A program made the translations under genes and the position numbers. DNA of 64,000 nt from Dendrophyllia cribrosa (taxonomy: Eukaryota; Cnidaria; Anthozoa; Scleractinia; Dendrophylliidae): NCBI GenBank assembly GCA_024195265.1, contig JAJLRJ010000011.1:21714027-21778026 (forward strand), given 5' to 3'. Each line of letters opens with the position of its first letter. The first letter of the stretch is position 1. A model generated the notes under the pieces. It was not told the origin of the DNA. It did no database searches and saw only the letters and a list, made by a program, of their open reading frames with translations. Below are positions 39,801 to 46,669 of this stretch, one piece after another.

Positions 39801-42800
39801 CCCCCCCGGGCAATGCCCCGGGCATTTGAACTTTTGAAGATCGACTTGTTCAAATTCCCGCCCCGTTGGGCCAAAATTGCATTCAAATACCCCACCCTAG
39901 CACTGGATTTGACTGTCAAATGCCCCTCCTAACGATAAAATGTTTTTAGTGAGATTAAAAAATACACTTTGCATTCACTTTTTCTGATTTATTCTAGCTA
40001 TTGTTTTCCTCGAGAATATACTCAACTGAACCGCGTATACTTTGCAACTGATATTTCACGGCACTCCTGTGGCACTCCTGTGGTTGTCTTGGGGATTTAC
40101 TTTTCGATATTTTTTTATTTGAGTAATTTCTCGTGTGATCAACAAATATTGCAAAAATATTTAGCAACGCGGTTGATTCATTTTTGGAAGCGTTAATTTC
40201 CACGAGGTAAAAATTTATTATTCTAAACGCGTTTTATATCAACTGACAAATGTTTCCTTAAAGAATTTTCTGTTTGAGAGAGTTCATTTTGCAGTGTTTT
40301 TTCTTTCAATCAATGGCCGTTTAAGATCTGCGTACATTTAATAGACTGGCACAGGACCGGCAATGCAGTCAGCCATTTTGACTTCGAAATCTAAAACGCG
40401 TTGAATGGCAGTTGAATTTAACTTTTCATACAAACCTTCAAAAACACTGCAAAGCTTTGTCAGCCCATTTTACTATCCATTCACTAACAAAAACGATATT
40501 TTCCCCTTTAAATTGCTCCATGTTGAATCTGAACTGCTACCGCATGTGTTTGATAGGCGCCGGCCAAAAAAATATATTTTGAACACTTCCGGTTCAAATG
40601 CCCCACCCCACCCAGGCAAAGTCAAATTCCCCACCCCAGGGATGGCCTTTCACATCAAATTCCCGACTCCCCGGGCACAGAAAATGTTCAAATACCCGGT
40701 ACCCGGGGCTTGCCCGGGGGGGGGGGGGGGGGATGTTGATGTTTCGAATTGATCGGCGCATTAGTTAAGCTTATCATCGGCTTTCTGTTCAGGGAGCGAC
40801 GTTGTTACGCTCAGCCTATCTATATATATTAAATACTGCCAGTATATACTGAAACAAAGAATGATAAATGCTTAAGTAGGCCGGCAGGGATGCCACAACA
40901 GCGGTAAGCCAATTACAGTGGTCCTAGAGCTTAAAAAATATGTAAAAACTGCATATGACGATTGTAAACGACAACGAAGACGGACAGACACGTTCCGTGA
41001 AATGTTACATGACGGACAGATGGTTTTCCAGGATCGTGGGTCCTCTGGGTCGTAGTTATGTTCTAAGGCACCTAATAGGCCATTTCCGAGTTACGTTATG
41101 CCTCGTTGTCAAAGCGAGGCTAGGTGCAAAACCTTTCATATGAAAATGAGTTTTTATTCAAATGCAAATTAAATTCATTTTCATATGAAAGGTTTTGCAC
41201 CTAGCCTCGCTTTGACAACGAGGCATAACGTAACTCGGAAATGGCCTATTAATACTCATACATGATGGATTTGCAAGGATCAGCAAGGATCCGCAAGGAT
41301 CGACCATTTTAACAATCATGGTTTGTGCGCCTAACTGCGCTTTTTCTCTCACACTTGTTTTCCTTTTACGTTTTTATCTTCCTCAGTTCTCGCACCTTGC
41401 TATTCTTGGTTTGATAGAGATAACAATAGTAACTGGTGCCATAATGTTTACGGTTTAAAAACCAATTAAAAACAGGTAGGGTAGAGAATGATAAATATTT
41501 TGTGTTAACCATAAATTTGACTTTATAAACAAAACGAAAAAATGTTAAAAATATATAATAAAAATTTAGCTGCTGTAAATATGTGCTGCCCCCGTGGCGC
41601 AATGGATTAGCGTGTTGGACTTCTAATTCAAAGGTTGTGGGTTCGAGTCCCACCGGGGGTGGATATTTTTCTTCTCTTTTTCTATTTTTGCCTATTTTAT
41701 TTTACCAATTCGTTTGTTATTTGGGCTACCCTGGGTGCCTGAGGCGTTTCGCATGCGCTCAATGTCTTAATTCCGGCTCAAACGAGAAGAAGAGTGGAAA
41801 AGAATTCCTTATATTGGCGGGAACGAGAGTTGACAAAAGTCCATTTCTTTTTTAGAGCACATGGCAGTGAATGAGAGTGCCAGAGTTGAATCCCAATGCG
41901 AGCAAGAGTTCCGAATTCCCATTTACTCCAATAAAAATTCTAGTGGATATTAACTCTTCAAGAGTGCACGACAGCCAGTACCAAGAGCAAACGAGAGCGA
42001 AAGTCGTCAACTGTCGTGAAGGGGGAGCCGCGATTGGTTTTGAAAGAAATAATAAGAGTCTTATGAAAGAATAGAAGCCGGAAAAGTATTTTAGAAACAT
42101 CAACAAACAGTCTATACCCGCGCAAAAGCACCTCAGGTTGATATCTGACTATTTTGGTGTCCATCTACCAACTATTAACTTCAAACCGCTCACCTCTCGC
42201 CGCTCCCTAATCGCCTTCGGCTGACCATAGGCCGCAAAACGCTCCACAAAAAACGTGCAGCGAAAGAAATCCGGATAAGATAATCACTATTCCAAGTAAA
42301 TTTGTATTTGATACCTTACCACAAAAAAGTGTGCGAAATAGGAGCAGACACGTACGAAGGGAAAAGTTGCATGTAACTGTATCAGAAAAAATTGGGTCCA
42401 GAGTTATTCCAATGAAGGCCAGGAGCCGACTTATTAACACTTTTAAAATTAGCAGCTATATAAGAGTCCATGGAATGACCATTTAATTTCCAGTGACATC
42501 CTCCCTCTCTCGTTTTAACAACCTCTAAATTCGAGAGCGCATTAGAAGGAGCTTGATAGTCAAGCAAAAGTATAATTTTGATGGTTAAAGCCTGGTTTTC
42601 ACTAGCGACGCAAGTAGAAGCGCAAGCTCAAGTGCAAGCATAACAGCTCTTATTTCACCGCGAAAACCGCCTTGACGCAAGCATAAGAACAAGCGCAAGC
42701 ACAAGCACAAGGATCAAATTTTTTCCTTTTCTTTTGCTTTCGCTTGAAATGTACTTGCGTTCGCTTTATGCTGTGCGAAAACGAAACACCGCATAAACAC

Positions 42801-45800
42801 AAGGAAATTTACTACGTCCGGCTGTGTCTGGCCAATTAAAGCACTCGTCCAGATTCCCCCACGCGTCTGAGCATTTAAACAAAATGGCGGAGGCCGCGGT
42901 TGATTTTGATGAAATTGTTCTCCGAGGTTACTCGGAGCTATAGAATATTGTATGACAAAGAGTGTAGCGAATTTAAAGACAGAAATAAAAATGCACAAGC
43001 GTGAGTAAAATTCAAAAGTAAAATTCAAAAGTAAAATTCACGATCTCTAAGTCGTAGCTCCTCCACGAGGTTGTAAAAGTCACCTTGGCTTCTTCTTTCT
43101 TTAAAAATATTTTTTGTAGTCGCTTTCGCTTTCTTCGTCGCAAGAGTAGAAGAAACAACAACAGTCGGTGCTTGAGAGTTTCTGCCGCCATATTGGCCGA
43201 GTCGAGAACGGAACTTGTAACTAGTAAACATCGTGTTCTTATGCTTGTGCTTATGCTTATGTCGACGTTCGTTTTCACTTGGCATAGACTGCTTATGCTT
43301 GCGCTTGTGCTTGCGTCGCTAGTGAAAACCAGGCTTAACAGTACAATGACCAGGAGTAACCTGAAATGAGGCTCTTCATTCGTTTCGTTTGACCTAACAG
43401 GACATAAGAATGCTGCTAAAATTGGCCCGGATCGCCAGGAGCCGTTGTGGGCTCCTACAATGAGGGTCGACAGTACAAAGAAATAGGTCCGCTATGTGTA
43501 CATATGCAACGTAATGTTATCTCAATGTGAAAGCAGTGTTAATTTCAGTGAGAAAAAAGAAGATTTTACAGTCAAATCTTCAGCCAATAGGTGATTTTCC
43601 CGGTGGTCATGTTGGCGGTCAAAACAACGAAATTTCCATCTTTTGGGAATTGAACTCTATTTTCATGAAAAACTTTTAATGTTTATGACCACCACCATGG
43701 CCGCCGTGAAAATCACCTACTGACAGCTATCGGCATTCGAGCTCCTTTTCTGTTATTTTGAACTCTTGGATGCCTACCTACAGAAATATTTCACTTACCT
43801 GATGATTGTAGCTGAAAACCTCTTCCTTTGGACAAAAACTAATCTAAAAACAAACATACGTCTATCAGTAGAGAACAATCATGATATACCTGAAAACAAA
43901 GGGGCAATATTAAAGGTAATACGTTCTTGTAACATACGAGTGAAAGTGCACAGTACAAACTAAAACGAACGTTGCAAAGATTATTGCATGACAATTAAAT
44001 TTTAGTCCAAACTAAGTGGCCAATATGAACAGAAAAGAACTTTAAATATTAATTAGAAAAAAAGAACACCCCCGGTGGGATTCGAACCCACAACCTTTGA
44101 ATTAGAAGTCCAACACGCTAGTCCATTGCGCCACGGGGGCTTCTTATGGATATTAAGGTTCAGTTTCTCAACACTTTTTGTCAATTTTAGTGGCTATTAG
44201 AGTTCCAAATCAATGCAAAAAGACCGGTCTATTGAAGGAATCTCTCAAAAGAAACCAATAATTATTTAAGAATCGAGATCGTTAGTATTAAATCAATGTA
44301 TGTAATACCTGTAATACCCATTCGTTTATTTGTGAGAGTCAGGGTCCTTCTGACATTAAAGCGAGGGTTAATAGTCAGAGGGTAACTTGTGTCTATTTTA
44401 CTTCATGCTACGGCAAAAGCCTGTCATTAGTTAAAAAGAACATGATAAATCGAGACTATATATTTCATTAACAATTAGTTATGGCGAATACAATTAACTA
44501 ATTAGGAATACATACATATCTGTTGTGGTGCAATTTTATCCTTGGTGCAAATTTTATTTTCCATTGTTTAAAACCATTATCATACATTATCATACATTAC
44601 CATACCCAAAAACAAAGGAAAATAAAATTTGCACCAAGGACAGAATTGCACCACAACATATCCATCATAAGAGTCTCGATAGAAATTTAACATTTCAAAC
44701 GAGGAAGGGGGTAGGACAAGAACGAGAAGGCGTGGGAAGTCTACGGAAGGCGTGGAAGGAGTTAACCGCGGTCAAACGAGAGAAATTTGCAAAAGTTAAG
44801 CAAAGTACTTGAAAGTTAAGGTTGTCATTTTCACTGTTTAAAGTTTAATATATTGCCAATACACTGTCAATTTACCAAACGTTTTGAAAGTTTACCAAAA
44901 ACGTTCTAAGCGTTTAAAAACTGTGAACTGCAGAATATTCGGCGCCATTCGCAACATAATTTTGATCAGGCGCAAAGAGTTTTGGTCAGTTTTCAACGGA
45001 AAAAAGCTCATCATTTTGAGAAAAAATAAAAGATAGTAATGTCAACTATTTTTTTTATACATCCTTGCCCATATTTCCATTTAATATTAAATAAAATCCC
45101 ACTAAATAAAACGACGTTTGACCACAGTGTAGGGAAGGAGAGGGTGGGAAGTGGATTTTTCCCGGAGATAGAAAGCGGGACAAATAGGCGAACGTTGTGT
45201 AATATTTTGCAATAGAAATACGCAAAGAAGAAAGAACCTTCACGAAAATAACGGGAACCGGGAATACAGCCTGAGGGTGCGGGATGCGGCGAGTTAGGAA
45301 CATACTGCCTCCAGCCCCCCCCCCCCCCCCCTCCCCATCCCCCCTCCCACCCCGTCTCTTGACGGTTGACAATACAAAAGGAGGTTTAAATGATGACGGT
45401 TTCATTTGCAATAAAACCATGGGTTCTTGGACTGTTTACCTCATTCATGGCCAACGTTGTTTGCCACTGAATATCGATACAAATTAACCTCATTCGTTGG
45501 CTGACGGATAATTTTCTCACGTTCGTTGGAGGTTGGCCAGAAAAAAAGCGTTTAATTAGTTGATAGACCAATCCTGTATCATTGAATGACATTGTAAACG
45601 AGTATAACGCGTCAAAAATGCATTTATAGACGCTATCTCATAGCCGAAGAACGCGGGAAATTGGCAGTGTTCCAGTCAGGCTAACCGACATTAAGTAACG
45701 GTGTGAAAAATATTAAGACTTATAAATCGCTTTATATTAATTAGATAAGTGAAGATAACTTTCTTTCGATTGGTATAACTCTATCAATTGCATAATTTAG

Positions 45801-46630
45801 AGCAAAGTTTAATTTTTATATTACTTTTTTTAAATAGTCTTTTGCGCCCATAAAGCGCAAGTGGCGCCGGTTCATTATTTGCTATATTTCTTCATAAATC
45901 CATAAATCACCCAAAAATATATCTTCAAACAGAAATTATTAATTGTAAAGCATTCTTTCGAGAAAAATGATTATTATTTCACTGATCGGCTGTGAAATTT
46001 AAATAATCGGTCACTTTATAAATTATTCCCAAATAGCAATTCTTAAAACTTTTTCATAATTTGAACTATGCACTCAACAGGAAGAGTTAAAGTAACTGCC
46101 TGTAAATTTCGTCTCACCTGTGGTGGTATCCCGGGCCTTCGTCTGTAATAACGATACGTAGTTCTTTTCCAAAACAGTTCTGTTTCCCTTTGCTCAGTCT
46201 CGACATCAAACTGAGGCAGTGAACTGTCGTACGTTCGCAGAATTAACGGCAGTGTATTTTGAATCCATCGATGACACGGAAAAATAAAATCTTCGTAGTC
46301 TTCGCCATTGTAACGCCTCACTTCGATCGTTTCAATGAACCACTCGACGTAATTTCTCCGATTCGTTGCATCGCGGCGGACAAACTCGATCTTGCATAAA
46401 CGTCCGATGTTGACAGGTTCGCAGAATTTGAAGGAATCAGTGTGGCCTTTCTTGAACACTGTAACGCAACAACCCTGCAAGCACAATTCCTTTGATCTGT
46501 TGCCTTTATCGTCGATTAGAGTTAAAAACGCGGCGTTGTGCAAGCCCCCTCCTTTTGTATCCCCGGTTTTGACGGTTATTAACAAACCTGGGGAATCGAA
46601 ACAGCACATACAATCTACACTGTTTCCCAT
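18774..46630 (-). CDS. PLAT-domain lipoxygenase, 15 exons, two iron ligands missing
   Basis: Animal lipoxygenases dioxygenate polyunsaturated fatty acids at a non-heme iron. I rebuilt this gene by reading the minus strand. The exons, 5' to 3', are 46630-46118, 43843-43799, 34533-34408, 32645-32548, 31657-31525, 31149-31051, 29740-29644, 26732-26615, 25745-25653, 24270-24210, 22500-22395, 21419-21331, 20786-20613, 20069-19906 and 18876-18774. All junctions are GT-AG with matching phase, giving 672 aa. Residues 1 to about 130 are a PLAT domain and the rest is the catalytic domain. Compared with human ALOX5 (674 aa; ligands H367, H372, H550, N554, I673), this protein has H364, Leu369, H555, N559 and a C-terminal Lys. 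The second histidine and the terminal isoleucine are therefore missing. The frame is otherwise undamaged, which argues for a retained pseudoenzyme rather than a dead copy. No catalase-like allene oxide synthase domain was seen upstream, so it is not an obvious coral AOS-LOX fusion. Confidence 0.9.
18921..19516. mobile_element. 596-bp pogo-like MITE
   Basis: Ends CAATGGAAGCTCTCGTAAG and GAGAGCTTCCACTG with TA on both sides. Internal TGTCCG and AGCGG motifs repeat. It sits 45 bp upstream of the last lipoxygenase exon acceptor. Confidence 0.65.
19650..19723 (-). tRNA. tRNA-Arg-TCT: tRNA-Arg (anticodon TCT)
   Basis: Same fold; matches the 44067 gene in the variable D-loop and T-loop positions. 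Five-T terminator (GACATTTTTG). Nested in the last lipoxygenase intron. Confidence 0.95.
19906..20069 (-). CDS. Lipoxygenase exon 14
   Basis: Residues 585-638. It includes LACLPPKN (family LPD-like loop), INKLLSERHANGLADF and YQHDPVAKKAIS, the long C-terminal helices that precede the last strand. The donor is CAG|GTACAC; reading through it would hit a stop three codons later. Confidence 0.92.
20613..20786 (-). CDS. Lipoxygenase exon 13 (His555 and Asn559 ligands)
   Basis: Residues 527-584. GVPG starts the exon. STAGHAAVNVSQYDEYAYVP contains the third and fourth iron ligands (H555, N559) in the family pattern HAAVNFxQY, followed by VPNYPA. The acceptor is TTTTTAG and the donor AAG|GTTAGT. Confidence 0.95.
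21222..21288 (-). pseudogene. tRNA-Arg pseudogene
   Basis: Retains the 5' half of the tRNA-Arg(TCT) sequence (GTGGCGCAATGAACTAC) and part of the T arm (GGTTGTGGTTTCCAG). It has lost bases in the anticodon arm and the acceptor pairing. It lies in lipoxygenase intron 12. Confidence 0.65.
21331..21419 (-). CDS. Lipoxygenase exon 12
   Basis: Residues 497-526. DYELQAW is the conserved D-x-E-L-Q-x-W helix; the exon ends GNPGCGIK. The acceptor is TTTCAG and the donor AAG|GTGAGC. Confidence 0.93.
21940..22045 (+). mobile_element. LINE 3' tail (CR1/L2-like)
   Basis: GTAAAGCGCTATGAACA followed by AAGCGCTATATAACTAT and an ATTT-repeat tail is the usual 3' terminus of CR1/L2-type elements. It lies in a lipoxygenase intron. 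Confidence 0.5.
22395..22500 (-). CDS. Lipoxygenase exon 11
   Basis: Residues 462-496. It contains PDYPYRDDGLLLYNAIYKYV, matching the strongly conserved YxYRDDGxLxxxAIxxxV motif. The acceptor is TTTTGCAG and the donor ATG|GTAAGT. A long palindrome starts about 36 bases upstream of its acceptor. Confidence 0.93.
22537..22826. repeat. 290-bp near-perfect palindrome next to lipoxygenase exon 11
   Basis: Arms of about 140 bp (landmark AAAGAGTCCGACGTTTCGGC on the left, inverse on the right) around a 12-base centre near 22680. In the pre-mRNA it would fold into a very long hairpin ending about 36 bases before the exon 11 acceptor at 22501. Confidence 0.85.
23800..24120. repeat. Dispersed repeat, copy in lipoxygenase intron
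   Basis: Homologous to 56750-57010 (TTTGGGTGGTGCTTGATGTA, GCACGAACTGTACGTGCTAT, CACCCCGGTGAGGCTGAGCC). No ORF. Confidence 0.6.
24210..24270 (-). CDS. Lipoxygenase exon 10
   Basis: Residues 441-461. GTLPEDLEKRG matches the LPxDLxxRGV segment. This 61-bp exon has acceptor TTCTTTAG and donor GGG|GTGAGT, and ends in phase 0. Confidence 0.9.
24624..24963. mobile_element. 340-bp element with inverted ends and 11-bp flanking repeat
   Basis: Inverted sequence near both ends (CCAGAAGGACGTCGGACACC and its inverse), flanked by CCCGGTCGATG at 24613-24623 and 24964-24974. The middle (24750-24835) resembles a tRNA on the minus strand, with an expanded region between the boxes. Confidence 0.6.
24975..25310 (+). 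repeat. tRNA-derived repeat, partial third copy
   Basis: Homologous on the opposite strand to 33115-34010 and 57467-57870. It contains TAGTGTAGTGGTGAAGGAGC (box A-like) near 25233, but the box B region is degenerate. It lies in the lipoxygenase intron between exons 9 and 10. Confidence 0.55.
25653..25745 (-). CDS. Lipoxygenase exon 9
   Basis: Residues 410-441 (first and last codons split). It reads FEVNELLAPGSWIDSTTTLG, matching the region after PxxxINxxAR with the L-x-x-x-G-x-x-D pattern. The acceptor is TTACAG and the donor CTCGG|GTAAGC. Confidence 0.88.
26615..26732 (-). CDS. Lipoxygenase exon 8
   Basis: Residues 371-409. It contains YTHLFLEAVSIATHRQLSPS, matching the segment THLxxExxxIATxRxLSxxHP. 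The acceptor is TTTATAG and the donor TG|GTAAGT. Its phase fits the single G from exon 7, and it fixes the register of the missing ligand. Confidence 0.92.
27115..27440 (+). mobile_element. 3' end of a LINE ORF
   Basis: The open frame ends YQAVKLWNSLPNKARAASSH, KAFRVILSKFD, the characteristic C-terminal motif of many non-LTR retrotransposon ORFs (..A.KLWNSLP..R...S...FK..L). Only the last ~100 codons remain. Confidence 0.7.
27540..28415 (+). repeat. Interspersed repeat family R1, second long copy
   Basis: Same landmarks as 7230-8043, plus an ACTC microsatellite at 27963-28018. The tRNA-like region is at about 28275-28345. A LINE 3' end lies just upstream. Confidence 0.65.
29644..29740 (-). 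CDS. Lipoxygenase exon 7 (first iron ligand; second lost)
   Basis: Residues 339-370. It begins VFLPSDPWYTWMLAKMWFNN, matching the conserved F-x-P-x-D-x-x-x-W-x-L-A-K-x-W segment. It then reads QYHRACVLL, continuing as GYTH in exon 8. Active lipoxygenases have HxxxxHLLxTH here. The first His (H364) is kept and the second (position 369) is Leu. The donor is CTAG|GTACAA. Confidence 0.9.
30050..30199. repeat. Foldback element with ~70-bp arms
   Basis: GAGTGCATTATTGAGTTATA on the left is inverted on the right; the centre is GCCAAAGGCG near 30125. Located 160 bp from the tRNA-Arg gene at 30360. Confidence 0.75.
30360..30433 (-). tRNA. tRNA-Arg-TCT: tRNA-Arg (anticodon TCT)
   Basis: Same fold, matching the 35845 gene in its D and T loops. 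Followed by an eight-T terminator. Nested in lipoxygenase intron 6, same strand as the host. Confidence 0.95.
31051..31149 (-). CDS. Lipoxygenase exon 6
   Basis: Residues 306-338, phase 0 at both ends. SPMALFFLSP and LIPIAIQLFQ are typical of the lipoxygenase core (APxALxxL and LxPIAIQL). The acceptor is TTTTTAAG and the donor GTAAGC. Confidence 0.92.
31525..31657 (-). CDS. Lipoxygenase exon 5
   Basis: Residues 261-305. It contains LEGQTLDEALAAKRIFIVDL, matching the conserved G-x-T-L-x-E-x-L-x-x-x-R-x-F-I-x-D segment. The acceptor is good (TTATAG). The donor CGAAAG|GTTGGA is weak, but the phase (0) matches exon 6. Confidence 0.88.
31985..32110. repeat. 126-bp palindrome (foldback element)
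   Basis: Arms of about 60 bp beginning GAATTTGGTTTTATCGACTG, centred on GAGAAAGCTTTCTC. CTGTGACGTCAATA occurs at about 31910 and again at 32111. Between lipoxygenase exons 4 and 5. Confidence 0.8.
32548..32645 (-). CDS. Lipoxygenase exon 4
   Basis: Residues 229-260 plus two bases of the next codon. FWRDDVHFARQRLCGCNPTL matches the family signature W-x-x-D-x-x-F-x-x-Q-x-L-x-G-x-N-P. The acceptor is CCTTAG and the donor GTGAGT. Confidence 0.92.
33017..34042. mobile_element. Composite TIR element with tRNA-like core, copy 1
   Basis: Inverted ends TTCCCTTTCGTAAACAAGCG / CGCTTGTTTACGAAAGGGAA enclose a minus-strand tRNA-like promoter region (33115-33195; box A GTGGTCTTGTGGTGAAGGA, box B GGTTCGATTC) and a shared 300-bp body. 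It is split by a TTAA-flanked insertion at 33212-33776. Homologues are at 57353-57902 and, partly, 24975-25310. Confidence 0.65.
33212..33776. mobile_element. 565-bp TTAA-flanked insertion (piggyBac-like MITE)
   Basis: Ends CCCTATTCAGCC and GGCCGAATAGGG, flanked by TTAA at 33208-33211 and 33777-33780. The matching element at 57541-57560 shows a single TTAA at the empty site. It contains two copies of GCCATCTTGGAT and a terminal C-run. No ORF of note. Confidence 0.75.
34408..34533 (-). CDS. Lipoxygenase exon 3
   Basis: Residues 187-228, phase 0 at both ends, with a TTTTTCAG acceptor and GTAAGT donor. It contains PWTSLHDFDEIF, the family-typical W-x-S-x-x-D-F segment of the early catalytic domain. 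It is separated from exon 2 by a 9.3-kb intron holding two tRNA genes and many repeats. Confidence 0.88.
34973..35160. repeat. Foldback element with ~80-bp arms
   Basis: Landmark ATATTTCGAATAGTAGAACT and its inverse around a short centre near 35080. In the large intron between lipoxygenase exons 2 and 3. Confidence 0.75.
35243..36060 (+). repeat. Segmental duplication copy A (contains tRNA-Arg)
   Basis: About 0.8 kb closely matching 40831-41803, from AATACTSCCAGTATA through a GCAAGGATCC tandem tract, the tRNA-Arg gene and its 3' flank (GGCGTTTCGCATGCGCTCAA). This copy lacks the MITE found in copy B. Confidence 0.8.
35845..35918 (+). tRNA. tRNA-Arg-TCT: tRNA-Arg (anticodon TCT)
   Basis: A 74-nt cloverleaf. 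Acceptor stem GCCCCCG/CGGGGGT, D arm GCGC/GCGT, anticodon loop CTTCTAA, T arm GTGGG/CCCAC with loop TTCGAGT, discriminator G. Internal box A and box B are intact and a T-run follows (GATATTTTTC). It reads AGA codons. It lies inside a lipoxygenase intron, antisense to that gene. Confidence 0.95.
36395..36560. repeat. Inverted-repeat MITE
   Basis: GTTGTCATAGAAAAATGAAA at left and inverse at right, with AATAGGAATTAATTAG mirrored inside. A related half is at 16925-17010. Confidence 0.6.
37658..37929. mobile_element. 272-bp TIR element with 5-bp TSD
   Basis: Ends CAGAGGCGGATCCAGGG and CCCTGGATCCGCCACTG; TAAAA flanks both sides (37653-37657, 37930-37934). Same family as the 13689 element by its ends. 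Confidence 0.78.
38069..38223. mobile_element. 155-bp TIR element with 5-bp TSD
   Basis: Ends CAGGGGCGTAGCCAGG and AGCTACGCCCCTG; CACGG flanks both sides (38064-38068, 38224-38228). It lies only 140 bp from the preceding element and is related by its terminal CAGGGGCG. Confidence 0.78.
38745..38830. repeat. AAC/AAT microsatellite
   Basis: Mixed AACAAT and AATAAC trinucleotide repeats. Confidence 0.85.
38938..40838. repeat. Long interspersed repeat, copy 2, with nested insertion
   Basis: Inverted relative of 3790-4990, interrupted by the 988-bp TTA-flanked element at 39773-40760. The sequences on either side (CGCCTATTACTTGATACAAA to the left, AAATACTGCCAGTATA to the right) are adjacent to each other at about 35205-35255, which looks like the pre-insertion site. 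Confidence 0.55.
39773..40760. mobile_element. 988-bp TIR element with TTA target duplication
   Basis: Ends are TGCGCCGATCAATTCGAAAC and its inverse, flanked by TTA at 39770-39772 and 40761-40763. The copy of the host sequence at about 3840-3880 (opposite strand) lacks it, giving an empty site. C/G runs sit just inside the ends. No ORF of note is present. Confidence 0.75.
41075..41249. mobile_element. 175-bp foldback MITE inside a segmental duplication
   Basis: Nearly perfect arms of about 75 bp, ending ATAGGCCATTTCCGAG and inverse, with TA at each side. The paralogous stretch at about 35485-35500 has no element, so the insertion post-dates the duplication. A diverged copy is at 9340-9507. 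Confidence 0.8.
41588..41661 (+). tRNA. tRNA-Arg-TCT: tRNA-Arg (anticodon TCT)
   Basis: Identical in sequence to the gene at 35845 as read, with the same 3' T-run. It is the paralogue created by the segmental duplication. Confidence 0.95.
42589..43335. mobile_element. Harbinger-like element, TSD TAA, with transposase remnant
   Basis: Perfect terminal inverted repeats AGCCTGGTTTTCACTAGCGA at both ends are flanked by TAA (42586-42588 and 43336-43338), the target type of PIF/Harbinger. On the minus strand near 43025-43200 an arginine-rich N-terminus (LLLLRRRKRKR) is followed, after a frameshift, by QGDFYNLVEELRLRDREFYF, which resembles the N-terminus of Harbinger transposases. The copy is internally deleted and non-autonomous. 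A truncated relative ends at about 15601. A fragment lies near 51330. Confidence 0.75.
43799..43843 (-). CDS. Lipoxygenase exon 2 (45 bp)
   Basis: Residues 172-186, ISFCPKEEVFSYNHQ. The 15-codon exon has a TTTGTTTTTAG acceptor and a GTAAGT donor, and is phase 0 at both ends. It fills the short linker between the PLAT domain and the first catalytic-domain helix. It is the weakest exon by length, but its phase fits both neighbours exactly. Confidence 0.75.
44067..44140 (-). tRNA. tRNA-Arg-TCT: tRNA-Arg (anticodon TCT)
   Basis: Same 74-nt fold with two differences from the 35845 gene: GGACTAGC in the D loop and TTCGAAT in the T loop. Pol III terminator follows (GTTCTTTTTTT). Nested in lipoxygenase intron 1, same strand as the host. 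Confidence 0.95.
44521..44658. repeat. Inverted-repeat element in lipoxygenase intron 1
   Basis: TGTTGTGGTGCAATTTTATC and inverse enclose a CATACATTA-rich middle. A half copy appears near 6898-6925. Confidence 0.65.
46118..46630 (-). CDS. Lipoxygenase exon 1 (PLAT domain)
   Basis: Residues 1-171. The first in-frame ATG gives MGNSVDCMCC, a Gly-2 and Cys-rich start that might be acylated (inference). The PLAT beta-sandwich follows, from LLITVKTGDTKGGG to the conserved FPCHRWI motif that leads into the catalytic domain. The exon ends in PGIPPQ with a strong donor, CAG|GTGAGA. A good acceptor (CTTCTCAG) lies about 12 bases before the ATG in the same frame, so this could instead be an internal exon joined to an upstream exon that I did not find. 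Confidence 0.88.
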
Positions 46631-46669
46631 GTCAAACCTACGCTGAGAAGACCAGCATTTTACATGCAA

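Larger units (their letters stand above)
40831..41803 (+). repeat. Segmental duplication copy B (contains tRNA-Arg)
   Basis: Counterpart of 35243-36060, longer because of the MITE at 41075-41249. Both copies lie in the lipoxygenase intron between exons 2 and 3, in the same orientation, about 5.6 kb apart. Confidence 0.8.

Noticed and set aside
42888..42942. Short ORF starting ATGGCGGAGGCCGCGG
   Set aside because: It lies inside the Harbinger-like element and stops after about 20 codons.
43012..43285. Two overlapping minus-strand ORFs as independent genes
   Set aside because: They are frames of one frameshifted transposase remnant within the TAA-flanked element.
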